64,000 bases of DNA. Source: Calamus simplicifolius (lineage: Eukaryota > Streptophyta > Magnoliopsida > Arecales > Arecaceae). The stretch spans positions 472,900 to 536,899 of the forward strand of contig UESW01003834.1 of NCBI GenBank assembly GCA_900491605.1. Direction: 5' to 3'. The notes below the pieces were generated by a model that was given only the letters and a program-made list of their open reading frames with translations, ran no database searches and was not told where the DNA came from. Shown here in pieces: positions 1 through 12,147 of this stretch. Position 1 is the first letter of the stretch. Each line of letters opens with the position of its first letter. The translations under genes and the position numbers were made by a program.

Positions 1-2045
1 TTTATCCCTGAGTCACTACATGCTTTATTTAGTTGATCCTACTTTTTATAATTTTAAATATAATTAATTAATGATATTTAACCTTGTATGTTTTTACCTT
101 TTTACTTTTCTAAGATTATATAATTTATGTGATAACTTGATTGGCTCTATCAACTAGTGGTTTAAGAACCAATTATTCCTTATTTAAGGGGCTTAAATCA
201 AATAACGATTAAGAGAGTCTTACACTATAAATATGGGCATCTCATCTCTGTGAGATTTTTATTGCAGCTTTAATTCCTCTCTCGATACTCTCTAACACTC
301 ACTTTAAAATGAGTTTTGGGCGACTGTTGTAGTATTGTTTGGGTTCAAAGTATCACCTACTACATGTATAGTTTGTGAAAAGGATCATTATCTTGAGAGG
401 AAGCTACTGAGCAACTAATACATCACGTAGACAAAACTTTTTCTAGAGATAGCATTTTAAGATTTGCTTTCTTCTTTCTCTATTTGCTACTATTAATGCT
501 AGTCATTTTTTTCCTATTCATCTTTCCTTCTCCAACAGATGTTCTCAATTAGTGAGTCTAATCTCAATTATCCATGTGTGAACAAGCCACAAGAATATTA
601 CCCCCCAAAAAGAAAAGATAATAAAAGCAACGCTAGACTTGTGTTCTAAGAAAAAGAACGAGTAGCATGCTTATTCGTCTGCTGAGAGAATACATCAGAA
701 GGTAGAATCAGGCTAGTTTACAAGTTGGCAATTGTCTTTTGAGACTTCTAACAGTGTTCCATGTTTGCTTATGCAAATAAGAGTGTTAAAAATCAAGGAA
801 AGAGAGCAATTCCCAATGTAATATTTCAGGCTGCTGGGATAGAAAACAAAGAGAGCTTCCTAGTTTGGAACTTGGATCTCAGATGGAAATGGTAACAAAG
901 CAAAGCAACGAGTCACCAGTCTGGAGCCTACCTTGAATGAAAATAATGTCAATGGCATTTGTAGTGGCGACAACAACAATAACTTGATTCAGCCTGAGCA
1001 TGTTAGTAGAGTAGATCATAGAGATACATATCTATGATCTTCATCTGGCTCACAACAATCTTTGTCAAATGTACCCCCTTTCTTTTGGGATCAATAGTTC
1101 TGCGATCTACTTAGCTGCACACCACAAAAGGAGGCCTATGCTAGAAACCTTAAGTCAGGCTTTAAGCCTAATTGTCAAAAGCCTCACCTTACATTTCTCC
1201 ATCTTTGCCTTGTCCCTGTAGAAAAGGGTTGCAAATAGTGCACCTCTTCGCTTTATTCATGCTGCACAAAAATTTTAAGGCCATCAGTAGCATCACGCTA
1301 TGAGCAGTTAAGGGCAACAGGGTTGCCGTATATGCTAGTTCTTTGCTATTCCAAATAATTAGCAATTTATCCTTCACAACTCTACCAAGTATCTTGCCGC
1401 AAATTATATATTGGCACCATGCTTGCTTAATTTTCATTCTCCTTTATTAGAGATTGATATGTTTTCTGAGGAATCAATGGTGCATTAAAGGAGCACCAAA
1501 AAATCTTTATTAAAGATCGGAGAGGAAAAGTTACAGAAAGAGGAAAGAAGGGAGGAAACTAGAGATAGATTTGTCACAAAGCAAAATTTAGAGGATACAA
1601 TGCATTAATGCAAGCAAGGTAAAAACCTCTGAATAGCAAACTTGTATGCATCAAAGGACTTCCATGACAACATAATTTGCACAGATATGTCAATCCCAGG
1701 GAACATTAGCGAGTTGACTTTAATTGCTTATCCCAGAGGTTCACTGCATATACAGCTAATTGCAGCCTCACTTTGATCATGAACCAGATCATTCTACAAG
1801 CACAAACAATTGAGCAATCGAAGTTTCACTTCTGTTTTGCTTCGAAACAAGTGGATTGCATGTCCCATTTTCCTGCTTCAATTCCTATAGGGAGCATTCC
1901 ACCAACAGTTGGGACCCAAATGCGAATCTTGTGACTATAATTATAGAAACTCTAAGAGTCTTCAACTTGTTACATGGATGATCAATCTCAGGAAACCTTT
2001 TTTATTTCGTTGCTTTGTTTCCACCGTAACAAATATTGCCATTAA
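1..2045. other. AT-rich intergenic spacer
   Basis: No supported gene. Short reading frames have no recognisable domain and A/T composition matches the surroundings. Around 868-1115 one plus-strand frame looks protein-like (serine/asparagine-rich) but contains several stops, so at most it is an unrecognised relic. Confidence 0.5.
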
Positions 2046-2110
2046 TAATAGCGGTTTTATAAAATTTTATAGAAAGAAAATTTCTATAAAATTCTATAAA
2101 ACCGCTATTA
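2046..2110. repeat. 30-bp inverted repeat (palindrome, 5-nt loop)
   Basis: Arms 2046-2075 and 2081-2110 are reverse complements with one mismatch, separated by gaaaa. The right arm is the start of the recognisable RTE LINE sequence (it reads into the LYGTECW coding block). The left arm is therefore an inverted copy of the LINE's own first bases. This is the pattern expected from twin priming or template switching at the 5' end of a truncated LINE insertion. Confidence 0.8.
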
Positions 2111-2546
2111 GGCTAGTTATGCTATATGGAACAGAGTGTTGGACAATACTGAAACAACATGTGAATAAATTAAGTGTAACAGAAATGCGTATGTTAAGAT
2201 GGATATGTGGTAAAACTTTAAAAGATAGAATTAGAAATAAACATATATGAGAAATGATAGGAGTAGCCACAGTTGAAGATAAAATGAAAGAAAATCGATT
2301 ATGTTAGTTTGGACATATACAATGAAGAGCTTTAGATGCTCCAGTTAGAAAGAGTAATCTTTTAACAATCCATGGTAAGAATAGAAATAGAGGTAGACCT
2401 AAACTAACATGGACAAAATAATTAAAAAAATATAACTATTTATAATTTGAATATCGATTTAGTCTTGAATAGAGCAGAGTGAAGGAAGCAGATTCATTAA
2501 CGACCCCATGTAGTTAGAAAAAGGCTTAGATGAGTTGAGTTCTAAA
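2081..2546 (+). mobile_element. RTE-clade LINE, 5'-truncated 3' end
   Basis: The plus strand encodes the C-terminal part of a plant RTE-type reverse transcriptase ORF: LYGTECW, a KQHVNKLSVTEMRMLRW-like block and CGKTLKDRIRN, then in-frame stops and frame changes. It ends in the family's untranslated tail, with the catgtagttag and ggcttagatgagttgag motifs near 2507-2542. Only the thumb-distal part of the ORF is present; the catalytic palm is missing. The copy is dead. Several stops look like decay (tgagaaatg, ttatgttag). The same tail recurs reversed at 4.9, 5.85 and 6.55 kb. Confidence 0.85.
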
Positions 2547-2599
2547 TCTCATGGGGTGTACATATCTTGATTTCTTCATTTCTTCATGGAATGAGTGCA

Positions 2600-2856
2600 T
2601 CAGCGACCATCTCTCTCCTCTTCTTCTTACCTTTCTTTCTTTCTTTTCTTCTCTCTTTTCTTTTCTCTCTTTTTTTTTTTTGCTTTTTCTTCGTCTTCCA
2701 TTTCTTTCTTTTCTTCTTTCTTCTTTTCTTCTTTGCCTTCTCTCTTCCTTACTTTCTTTCCTTTTCCATCCTCTTTCTTTCCATTTTTTCCTTTCTCCTT
2801 CTTCTTTCTTCTTTTCATTTTAGTTCTCCTTTCCTTCCTCTTTCTTTTTAAGTAGA
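2600..2856 (+). repeat. polypyrimidine (TTC/TTTC) tract
   Basis: About 250 bases almost purely C and T on the plus strand, with interspersed TTTC, TTC and a T-run. It opens several overlapping frames of Ser/Phe/Leu on one strand and Lys/Glu on the other. These are compositional artefacts, not genes. It lies immediately downstream of the LINE tail. Confidence 0.85.
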
Positions 2857-3230
2857 TTAGATGGTTCTCCTAATTCTCCCAATCAGGAATACAGGATCCC
2901 CCCATATCATAAAGATATAAAATATTAATTAAAAACTATAACCTTTGCAAGATTAACATATTGTTGACGGACTAAGACACAAACTTCCTTGCTTTTTGCA
3001 AGTATGTGAACATACTTCTTTTCCAATAAAATAAATTTTTAGTCATCAAAGGAAAGTTTATTTTGCAACACTTGAATAAAGTGAAATCATCAAAACAAAA
3101 AATAGACAAATGCACTCATCATGGCATTGTGAAATTGTATATATTGAAGGACAAATATTTTCACTTAATTTCAAAGGTTATGTGTCATAAACGAAGATTT
3201 TTAATACCTGACATATACTATTTGCAAGAC
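2857..3230. other. AT-rich spacer
   Basis: No gene or recognised repeat was seen. A 73-codon frame near 3063 is AT-rich and without features. Confidence 0.4.
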
Positions 3231-3242
3231 AAAATAAGAAGA

Positions 3243-3400
3243 GAGCGCAGGCCTTGGTGCAATGGTAAAGTCAATATATTATGACCTAAGAGTCACGAGT
3301 TTGAAACACAAAAACAACTTTTCCGTATGTAAAAGGAGGATTGTACATTTGACCCTCTCAATATTTTGTAGTGGTAGAAGCTTTGCACATTCTTTTTTAT
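3243..3400 (+). mobile_element. Au-like tRNA-derived SINE with imperfect TSD
   Basis: It begins gagcgcaggccttggtgcaa and resembles the Au SINE family of flowering plants. A box-A-like stretch (ggtgcaatggta) is followed by a box-B-like stretch (gagtttgaaac) with tRNA-like spacing. The tRNA-unrelated body has a shortened gtaaaaggaggattgtacat segment, and the element ends in a T-run. Flanks 3231-3242 and 3401-3412 match at 11 of 12 positions, a plausible target-site duplication. The internal promoter is mutated, so it is probably silent. Confidence 0.7.
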
Positions 3401-3412
3401 AAAACAAGAAGA

Positions 3413-4916
3413 CAAAAAAATGTGAGTTCCTTATATATATCAAGTGTTCATCCAGTCAAGTATACTTCAGCACAAAAATGCATCTTGTGTTGCTTTAAAG
3501 AATATTGTTCGGTTTTGAAATTATGATTTAGAGGTGCACAGCTATTGGTAGTTTCTAACAATCATTACATTGTTAATACATTTGTTGGATTGTTTTTAGA
3601 TATACGAGCAAGTATCAATAATCATATTCACATGTAAAAACAAGATTCCATGTTTGAGCTAGAACTGATCTGTTTCGTCCAAAATAGATTTTGAGCAAAA
3701 GTGAGCTAAAACTAATCTCTAATTTCAAGTTTTTGTTACTTCTACTTTCAGTAAATTCCAGGTGAAATTGACTATAGTATCTTAAACTAATTTCAGCATA
3801 ACTAACTATAACTAGCCATATATGGATTTTTACATTTATTTCTATGTTTATAATGATATTGGGATCACTCTTTATATACATAAATGTTAATTTTCATTAA
3901 TTTTTTTGAATAAAAAGAGATGACAAATTTTAAAGCTTGATAGGCCAAAGCCTCTAAGAAAACCTTGTTACAATGCTTTGTAAGACTAATGGCAACTTGT
4001 AAATACACGAAATTTTATAATTTCTTATGTAAAAAATATAATATTCTATAACTACATGTATTTGACTAAGTAGCCACTTAACCACAAAAATATTTAAGAG
4101 AAACCCAAATCACGTATGAGTTTTACTAAAAATTAAATATTATGAAGTTTGGAATAGCTAAAACTCAAAAAGCAAATTACATAGACACATATATTCACGG
4201 TGCAAATTCCTTTCACTTATATACATATCTAACTTTAGACTAAAATTATCGAAACTACAGAAAGAAAGAATTTATATATACAATATACTTTAATATTTAT
4301 GCAATAACATTTCTATTCTTTTTTTTTCATTTTATTGATTTTTTTTTAATGTTTGACTGAAACTCCATACAAAAGGCCCAAACTAAAATCAAAACCAAAT
4401 TTTCAGGCCTTGGATGAAAACAAAGTGCCATGACTTTCTGTTATTGCGTATAACATGGCCAAAGATACTTAAACACTTTATTTTACTTTGATTTTTTGGA
4501 AAATGGAGAACAAATGATTGATTAGAATCAGAAAGGTCAATGGATAAGATGAATTTCTTATCAAGATATCAAAGAAGTGTGAAGGGACTTTGAGTAAGAG
4601 ATGATTAGTTTTGTAATTTTAACACGTTAATGCATATCAAGAAAGCACACTAATTAGAAAAGATCAAAAAATTCTTAGCTTTTTTAAACTCTATATCATT
4701 TTAATTTTGTTTTAGGCAAGATTGCAAATTGGAGTACCACATTTACTTTTACTAGAATGATATTCTTTTATTTCATAGTTCATACCTACATAGATGTAAA
4801 GGATTCTCTGTGCAAAAGCACTGTACATGCCTACTTGCTAGCGTTGGTCTAGCATTTCATGCATTTCATTTAAACAAGAGGCACAAATATCTAATAGAAT
4901 ATTGAAAAATTGGTAC
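3413..4916. other. AT-rich spacer
   Basis: Very AT-rich with many homopolymer runs. No gene, RNA or known element was recognised. Confidence 0.4.
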
Positions 4917-5795
4917 AATAACAACAACAACGCCTTAATACCAAACTAGTTGGGTTCGGCTACATGAATTTTTTTTCTGAATCATATTTTTCGTAAAAGA
5001 TAAAAATTCTAAGTCTTTCTTATCACTTCCTTTCATGTGATTTTCGATCTAACTCTACTTCTTTTTCCTCTATATTTATCAAGTCACTCTTTCGCACGAG
5101 CATATTTAAGTCATTCTTTCCTTAATTTACTCTCAATTGGAGCTACCTCTACATTATACCAATACGAATAGTTTCATTTCTTATTATATTTTTTCTTATA
5201 TCATCCATATTAATATTCTTATTTCTATCATATTCATCTTATATATGTATATTTTTCTAACTGCCCAGCATTCCATGCCATAAAACATAGGTGGTCTTAT
5301 GACTATTTGATAAAACTTTTTTCAACTTGGCAGGTAATTTACAATCACATAATATTCCAATTGCACTTCTCTATTTCATCCAACCTATTTAATTGTATGA
5401 ACAACATTATCCTCAATCTCTTCTTTTTTTATGAATAATCGATTTTCAATATCGAAAATGATAATTTTTAGTAACTTTATGGTTTCCAAGTTGTACTCGA
5501 CATTCATTTTCATTTTTAATTGTATTAAAATTGTATTTTATGTATTTTATTTTTGTCCTACTTAACCTAAAACCTTTCAATTCTAATGCATTTCGCTATA
5601 GTTCTAACTTACAATTAACTCTAGTCTTAGTTTCAACTGCTAGGACTATATCTTGTATGAATAATATACACCATGAAATATCATCTTGAATATATTTAAT
5701 AAGCTTATTTATAACTAAAGCAAAAGAATAAGGACTAAGAGCAATCTTAATATAAGCTTAGTGTAATAGAAAATTTGCTAATGAGTATAGCAAAG
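4917..5795 (-). mobile_element. RTE-clade LINE fragment (ORF2 3' half), reversed
   Basis: Read on the minus strand this is the distal half of an RTE reverse-transcriptase ORF plus the 3' UTR. The 3' terminus lies at the low-coordinate end, with a GTT-repeat tail and the ttcatgtagccgaacccaac motif. The block complementary to cattccatgccataaaacat (about 5270) corresponds to the LYGTECW region, and the palm-proximal sequence follows toward 5750. Reading frames are destroyed by stops and indels, so this is an old, 5'-truncated copy. Confidence 0.8.
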
Positions 5796-5850
5796 GAAAA
5801 AAACAAACTCCATAGTAGTAATGTCTTTCTATAGCCTACAAATAAATTAA

Positions 5851-6039
5851 ACTCAACTCAACTCATCTAAGCCTTTTCCCAACTACATGGGGTCGGCTAC
5901 ATGAATTTGCTTTCTGCACTCTACTTTATTCAGGATTAAGTCGACACTCAAATTACAAATAGTTATTTTTTTTTAATTATTTATGTCCATATTAGTTTAG
6001 GTCTATCTCTACTCTATCAGTACCATGAACTGTTAAAAA
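5851..6039 (-). mobile_element. 189-bp RTE LINE 3'-end retroposon with 18-bp TSD
   Basis: The minus strand contains only the last part of the RTE LINE (ORF end and 3' UTR, including cgaccccatgtagttggg and ggcttagatgagttgagttg). It is flanked by a perfect 18-bp direct repeat, agcctacaaataaattaa, at 5833-5850 and 6040-6057, so it integrated as a unit of about 190 bp. It is either an extremely 5'-truncated LINE or a SINE-like derivative using the LINE tail. Confidence 0.85.
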
Positions 6040-6057
6040 AGCCTACAAATAAATTAA

Positions 6058-6530
6058 ATGACTAAATATATTCATTCACCGTTTCTATATTTGTAGGATT
6101 CAAGATATGGTAGAAAATTTATCAAAATTCAATATGAGCACTAGAAAATATAAGATTTAATATGAGAGTACAAACACCCAACTAAATCAACCTTCAACTC
6201 TTAGTTACTTGTTAAGTGTAACCCAAATGAGCCACTAGAATATTTCACCCCTAAAAAAGGCATTAGTGCAATTAACTGAGAACTAGTATAGTTTTTAGGA
6301 TACTAAACATGTATCTCCTCTCCTTTTTGCAAAGCAATCAAATACAAAGCCCCGCAATGAAGGAAAACTATCTTGAAGGAGCCTCCAAGGCTTGAACATG
6401 GTTGCTAGACCTAAGAACGAATAAAATGTATCCCTTGAACACGAGCATATATCACAACTGCTTCATAGTGACTAAGGTTCACAGTCCAAATTCTAATGTG
6501 TTTTATCATACTCTAACCATATGACTAATG
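6058..6530. other. AT-rich spacer
   Basis: Nothing beyond AT-rich spacer between the two short LINE-tail insertions. Confidence 0.4.
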
Positions 6531-6546
6531 ACAAGAATTGAAGACT

Positions 6547-6705
6547 CAACTCAACTCATCTAAGCCTCTTTTCCCAACTACATGGGGTCGGCTACATGAA
6601 TCTGCTTCCTCCACTCTTCTCTATCAGGATCAAGTCGACATTAAATTATAAATAATTATATTTTTTTAATTATTCTGTCCATGTTAATTTAGGTTTACCT
6701 CTACC
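6547..6705 (-). mobile_element. 159-bp RTE LINE 3'-end retroposon with 16-bp TSD
   Basis: A second very short insertion of the same LINE tail in the same orientation. It has a perfect 16-bp direct repeat, acaagaattgaagact, at 6531-6546 and 6706-6721. Its sequence parallels the copy at 5851-6039 but ends about 30 bp sooner on the LINE 5' side, so it is an independent insertion and not a duplication of the first. Confidence 0.85.
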
Positions 6706-6721
6706 ACAAGAATTGAAGACT

Positions 6722-8619
6722 ATCCCACTAAAATTAGAATTAATCTTGTAAATGTTCGACATCTTACTAGACTCCCCCATCATCTGACTAGCAAAAACTG
6801 GTAGGCAAACTTCTTGAAAAGCTTTCTTCTTTAGACTAAATTAAGTCATCATTGCAGATCTCATGATCATTACAGATCTCATGAATCAAGACGCTCAAAC
6901 ATAAAGATGGGAAAGATTGCCTGTCACTATGCTAAAATAAACCCCTTACAGCTTCCGGAACGTAGCAGTGCCGATGGAGAAAATATTACATTAAAAGCAA
7001 AAATTACAAGGTCCAGCTGCAGCAACTGAGTAGCAAACAGACGTGAATTTGCAAGTATGAATTCTTCCTAAGAAAACACTGGAGAGCAGACTTAAAAGGT
7101 GATCTTATGTAGCAAGTACTGACAATTGGACAAAAATTCAAGACACAGTGCAAGAGAAACACTTATTCCACAAACATTAAAATAGACAATTTCAAAAGCT
7201 AAGTCTGTTCTCAACTTGCATATAAATACGCATAAAAATTATAATGTATCTCAACTTGCATATAAATATGCATAAATATTATAATATACAACCAGCTAAA
7301 TTCAACTGAATTGCAACTTCAAAGTGCAAAACAAAGCACAAACAGAAAATTTTGCAAACTACATAAACAAGAAAATTTTGCAAACTAACTTTATATGATG
7401 CAAAAAGCAAGTCCAACAAGTTCCATGAATTGCTAAAACTGATTTGGAACCGTTGTGCACCAGAAGCTAACTGTAAAAGCATTTAGTAGTTTCTAAAATG
7501 ATGGTATCAGTATGAAAAAAATAAACAAAATACTTTAGAAGAACCTATACACCAATTTTTCATCACAAAAAGCTGTGGAATACTTGATTCAAAAAAATAT
7601 CAGAAATAAATTCTACAAGGCCTAAAATGGTAGATACCTACACAACAGTATATTGACAAAGTAGTCATGCCAGATTTCTTTTTTTCACTTAAATAAAGGC
7701 AAAGTGAATCCTGTCATATAAAATTTGCACCAAGAGAAAGACTGTGAAAGCAAAAAACATAATTGCTTCATTCTCTACTTACTAGTTTCCTTTTAAGCAA
7801 TAGCATCAGCTCATAAACCAAGATCAAATGAAGTTCATATAGCTTCATATGCAGCGATAGTCATATATAAATCTTCATTTTGCAGTACTTACCAGCTTCA
7901 TTTTTCCAACGGACTTGATAATGGACAAAAAAGAAACCCATATCAAAATAAGTTCTTCCTGTCCTGTTTATTCTAGAATAATAATACTCTGGGCATATGG
8001 AGTGAGCCAACCGGACTTCTGAAGCATCCATCAACTGCGCAACTCTTCATGGATAGGAAAGAGACAGACCGTAACCATGTCCTGCTACTAGAGATTTGCT
8101 TTAGAAAGTTTTTCCACAATTTATCCTAAATCAAGACCTATCTGCCATCACAGCAATTGAAATCTATTTTCAGACCCGCATTACCCACATATGGGCTTTA
8201 AAGCCATTTTGCCTCCCAAGTGGCTCACAGGTAAGCCAGAAATTAAGTTCATTTTGAAACAAAAATTTCTAGAAATTCGAGAAAGAGATATCAATCGAAA
8301 ATAAGTGAAAAACAACAATGCAAGAAACGTGATCTTGGAGATTAGATGAATTTTTCTATATATAAAAAAAATCAGGCATTTTTATTCAAATTCACATTTT
8401 ACATATCAATAATCATGGAACATATTATCTCATGTATAGTCAGCATCTACAATCTCTGAAAAATTTCTCCCAATAAAACTCACCATCGTGCAATCTCACC
8501 ATCTTAGTTCTGCAAATTAAAAAAAAAAAGGCCTTTTATTCTTATTTTCAGTCAAAATTCCTATGGAAATAAAAGGAAGAAAAATCAAAGAAATCAGCAA
8601 ACAAGCAGAGATGATCACC
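6722..8619. other. spacer downstream of the minus-strand DUF1639 gene
   Basis: AT-rich with no recognised gene. A short local duplication (ctcaacttgcatataaatac) occurs at 7213-7275. The part next to 8620 presumably holds the 3' UTR and polyadenylation signals of the minus-strand gene, but no site is decisive. Confidence 0.4.
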
Positions 8620-9470
8620 TTAAGCATCAACTTTATATAAGTCTGCTGTTATCTCTGATAACCATAAGCCAGGGAAGATTGACTGCGGGAAAAATCACAA
8701 AGAAGAAAAAATTAAGAATTCACAACATTGGAATCAATAATTGCCATCAAGCAATAAAAAAAGACGAAAAAAGACTCATTTTTTGAGAAATCCGCTTACA
8801 TCCAGTTGCTTCTGGACGATCTTGGCCCTCTTTTTGGGCCTCCGAGGGGGCTTCGTCCCCTTCAGTGCCAGGAAATCCTCTTCAACCTCCTCAGGAGTGA
8901 GCGAAACCGAGAACTTCTGCCTCTCCCCCTTCTCCAAAACCTCTGATCTCGGTCCTGGCGATTTCGCCATACCACTCTCCTCCAGCTGCAGGGGAGAAGG
9001 AGAGCAAGCAGAAGAAGAGAAATGGTTCCGACTCCGCCCTATCTCGAGCGGGGCGACGCAGGCATCCTTCCTCGACCTCAGATTCCAAGGCCTAACCACC
9101 GCAGAGGACATCTTCGCCTTCTCTCCTCCTGCCGCATCCCTATCCTTAGGGTCCTGGATCCGAGGCGGAGTCCGCCTTGATCCCTCCCTCTCGGGCGAAG
9201 AAGAGAGGGAGAGGACCGCTTCCTCGCCAACCGCGGCTCTTCCCGGCCCCCGCTAGCCGGCGATAAGGCAATCTCTCCATTGGTTCCGGCGGGAAGCTTC
9301 ATGCACCGGAGGATCCGCTGGTTCCCCCAGCCGAGAGTCGGGAAGGAGAAATTATGGAGGCGAGATTGAGAGGGACTGCACGAAATAGAGGGAGGAGGAC
9401 ACTCCAGCTTCGTCGCCTCCGTGGGCTCCTCGGGCCTCCTACGGATCTCCGCGGCCGCCGCGATCACCAT
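8620..9470 (-). pseudogene. DUF1639-family gene, two exons, with an apparent 1-nt frameshift
   Basis: The function of DUF1639 plant proteins is not established. Exon 1 is 8800-9470 and exon 2 is 8620-8682. The intron of 117 bp has a GT donor directly after the QKQLD codons and an AG acceptor before SIFPGLWLSEITADLYKVDA and a TAA stop. Start: the ATG at 9468-9470 gives MVIAAAAE; a further in-frame ATG upstream lies in low-complexity sequence. The N-terminal block LHNFSFPTLGWGNQRILRC and the C-terminal blocks PWNLRSRK and KFSVSLTPEEVEEDFLALKG are all family hallmarks, but they lie in two different frames. The switch falls at or near a run of five C (five G on the coding strand) at 9247-9251, and one extra base there would join them. 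It is either a real pseudogene, an allele, or a homopolymer sequencing/assembly error. It has a paralogue at 13891-14858. Confidence 0.8.
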
Positions 9471-10654
9471 TCGAGATGGATCGAGAGATTCCTCCGAGTC
9501 CTTCTTGGCTTCGTCGCAGAGGAAGACGAAGAAGAAAAGAGGAAAGAAGAAGAGGGAGGGAAAAAAACAGAAGCCGACGAGAGAAGAAGGTGCGATTAAA
9601 TATAACGATGGAATGCGCAAAAATTAGTAAATTTTGAATGCGTCTGCGCTTAAGTTTCCACACGGAGAGTATATCATCCGTCCGTGCGCTACTACAAGGA
9701 CATCTGCTCCGTTCGATTTCTTCGTTTTCGTCCGGCTTTGCTTTTACTTTTGCTATACGTTCAACGAGCTAATAAGATTACGTCTCCCGTGGCCCCAGCT
9801 ATCACTTTCAATTCTAGCCACACGATTATCATTGCGTTGAAGTTCGTATTCTAACGGTACCGTATTCGGCACCACGAGACCACCGCTGCGTTGGTACACC
9901 ACGGTGTGGTCCATGACCCAAGGTTTAAAATTTTGCAGGACAAGATGGTCTCAATTTTTTCTTCAAATTATTTTGTCCGACACTTATAATGGAAGATAAG
10001 ATAATACCAGTGGCAAATTCAAAAATTTATCTTAAGAAGGCTGGGTTATATTAATTTTGTTTTAAAAGAGGTAAAAATTGATTCAAATCTTTTTAAAAAA
10101 AAGCTTAAACTATGTTTAATTAAATAATAAATTTATATGATATAAAATTTTTAATTCAACACGATTTTTTTAACTAATATAAGCTTGACAGTTGACATCA
10201 TCATATTATTTCTATTGTATATTATAATAATTAAATTTTTAATTAATTTAAAAAATTAAAATATTTTTTTAATTAATGTAAGTTTGATATCATCATATCA
10301 TTTTTAATTTTTTTTTTTTTTAAAAAAAAGCCTCCGCTACCTCCGTCTCACCAGATATCTGATATTTGAGAAATGTTTTTACCGGAGTGAAGCTGGAAGC
10401 AGGTGAGGAGACAAAAGAGCGAGGACATTGACTGGTAAATAGAATTTTAATTTTGGCTACGATATGCTGTTTAACTAGAATTGATTAAGAAGTTGGAAGT
10501 GATTCATGGACGAAACATGCACTTGGATATAAGTATTGCTCCTTTCAGGCTTTCTTCATCTTTATACAATTATACTGACATTATTAGTTTCAAGCTTTTA
10601 TAGAACAAGTAACGTTGGTATTAGATTGATGAAACTAAAATGTATTATAACATT
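9471..10654. other. upstream region of the minus-strand DUF1639 gene and AT-rich spacer
   Basis: Purine-rich sequence on the plus strand (9520-9580, GA/AAG-rich) just upstream of the start likely belongs to the 5' UTR, where CT-rich leader sequence is common. Beyond about 9900 the DNA is AT-rich with poly-A and poly-T runs (10310-10330). No other gene was recognised. Confidence 0.4.
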
Positions 10655-10659
10655 GAGAT

Positions 10660-12060
10660 TGATGCTGCTAAGTCCATTCTTTGGCTTGGAGGGGTGCATG
10701 TGGGATCTGGTTAGTACTCTCCCATTCGGATAGGCCTGCAAGAAAGTCTTTGCATAGAAAGCACGAGGGATGATCCATGCTGTTGTCGCCGAAATCCGCT
10801 CTCTGACTCGAGCACGTCCGGTCTCCTGATCGAGCTCCCTCCTGGGCGGACCTGAAAGGAAGCCTACACGCGGGAGGCGCTGGGGGTGGCCCTCCGTGGA
10901 AGACCCTCCGATGCTCAAGTCAGTAAGGGACCGACGGGCAACAAGATGAGAGGAGAAGGCTCTCGCCGGAGAGTTCCTCCAGAGAGGTCTGGACAGAGCA
11001 ACAATGGCGGAATAGAGGACTAAGAGCAGTAGAGTGAACAAGTGTGCAGAAAAGAAGGGGAATAGCGTCCAAGAATGACCGTACCTCAGGGGGTCTGGAA
11101 CTGTAGCTCCAAGGCATTCGAATCCAGTTTGTTAATCTTCTGTATCCGGTTCGGATCGACGGCTGGGAGGCGGGGAGAGCTGGCCGATTTCTTAGGCCAG
11201 CAACGGTATGATTTCCTTATTCTGCTAGAGTTTTTTTGGGCTTAAATTACCTTCGAGAGCATACCTGGGGGATCTTGGGACTTGATATTTGTGCGCTGCC
11301 GAGAATGTGAGTCATTACCTAATTTTTCGGTACGTTGTAGGGCCGGGACCAGCCGGGAGGATTGACATCCGATAAGGTGCCGGGGCCGGCTGAAATCCCA
11401 TTGGTTAGAGGGATCGGCAGTTGATGAAGCTGATGGACGTTTATCGGGAATTTGAAGATCCCGGGATTGATCATGGTGAAGTATTGTATTTGGTTCTTGT
11501 TTTGTTTAGAGAAGCTCACTCCGTAATCTTTTCGATCGGAAGCCGACAGACGAAGGTCGGTTCATCCTCCGAGATATTTAGCATGGTTTTAGCCGCGTGC
11601 AATTAATGCAGCAATGACCTTACAGTTGAATCAGGATGAGATGATTTCTTAAGATCTTGAGAGCATACCTGAGGACTATGGAGATAGCTCGGCCCTGCCA
11701 AGGTTCGAAGATAGCTCGTTTTATCGGGAATTTGAAATCCCGTTCATGAGATATAGAGATAACTTTTCGATCGCCCTGTCAAGGTTGGGAGAGGATTGAT
11801 CTTGGTGAGCTCGGCCCTCCTTCCGAGGTTCGGAGATATCTCAGCTTTGCTGAGGTATGGAACTGCTCGGTTCCGCCGAGGTTCGGAGAGAGTTCGGCCC
11901 TGCCGAGGCACGAAGACAGCTCGACTTACCGAGGTTCGAAGATCAATGATGGCGTCGGACTAACTCTGGAGTCAGTGAAGAGACCGATCCGATATTTGTT
12001 GTCTGTTGGACCGTAGCCCAGTCAGTCAGTTCAAATGTTGCTTAATCAGCCAAATCGAAG
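10660..12060 (-). mobile_element. decayed LTR of the Tat-like group, reversed
   Basis: On the minus strand the segment near 10900-10920 contains tgacttgagcatcggaggg, the R-U5 block shared with the LTRs at 16.5, 36.6, 41.2 and 45.2 kb. The low-coordinate edge reads gcagcatca on the minus strand, like the end of the solo LTR at 18531. The portion 11650-11960 holds degenerate repeats of a ctcgg...ccgaggttcggaga unit, corresponding to the CGGCC-rich U3 arrays of the sister LTRs. The 5' boundary near 12060 is uncertain and no TSD was confirmed. Confidence 0.6.
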
Positions 12061-12147
12061 ATAACTCAACCTTTGAAAACTTGATCTTTATCATCGGACA
12101 TATTTATTGATGCGGTGATAATTTTTTTCAGCATCAGATATAGTTTC

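Noticed and set aside
868..1115. Protein-like plus-strand frame rich in Asn and Ser ending near FFWDQ.
   Set aside because: Interrupted by several stops, no start, no recognised family; possibly a relic of a transcription factor, but not supportable.
2551..2855. Overlapping Ser/Phe/Leu frames on plus and a Lys/Glu frame on minus.
   Set aside because: Products of the pyrimidine tract.
8741..9256. 171-codon plus-strand frame opposite the DUF1639 gene.
   Set aside because: Antisense shadow of the conserved DUF1639 exon.
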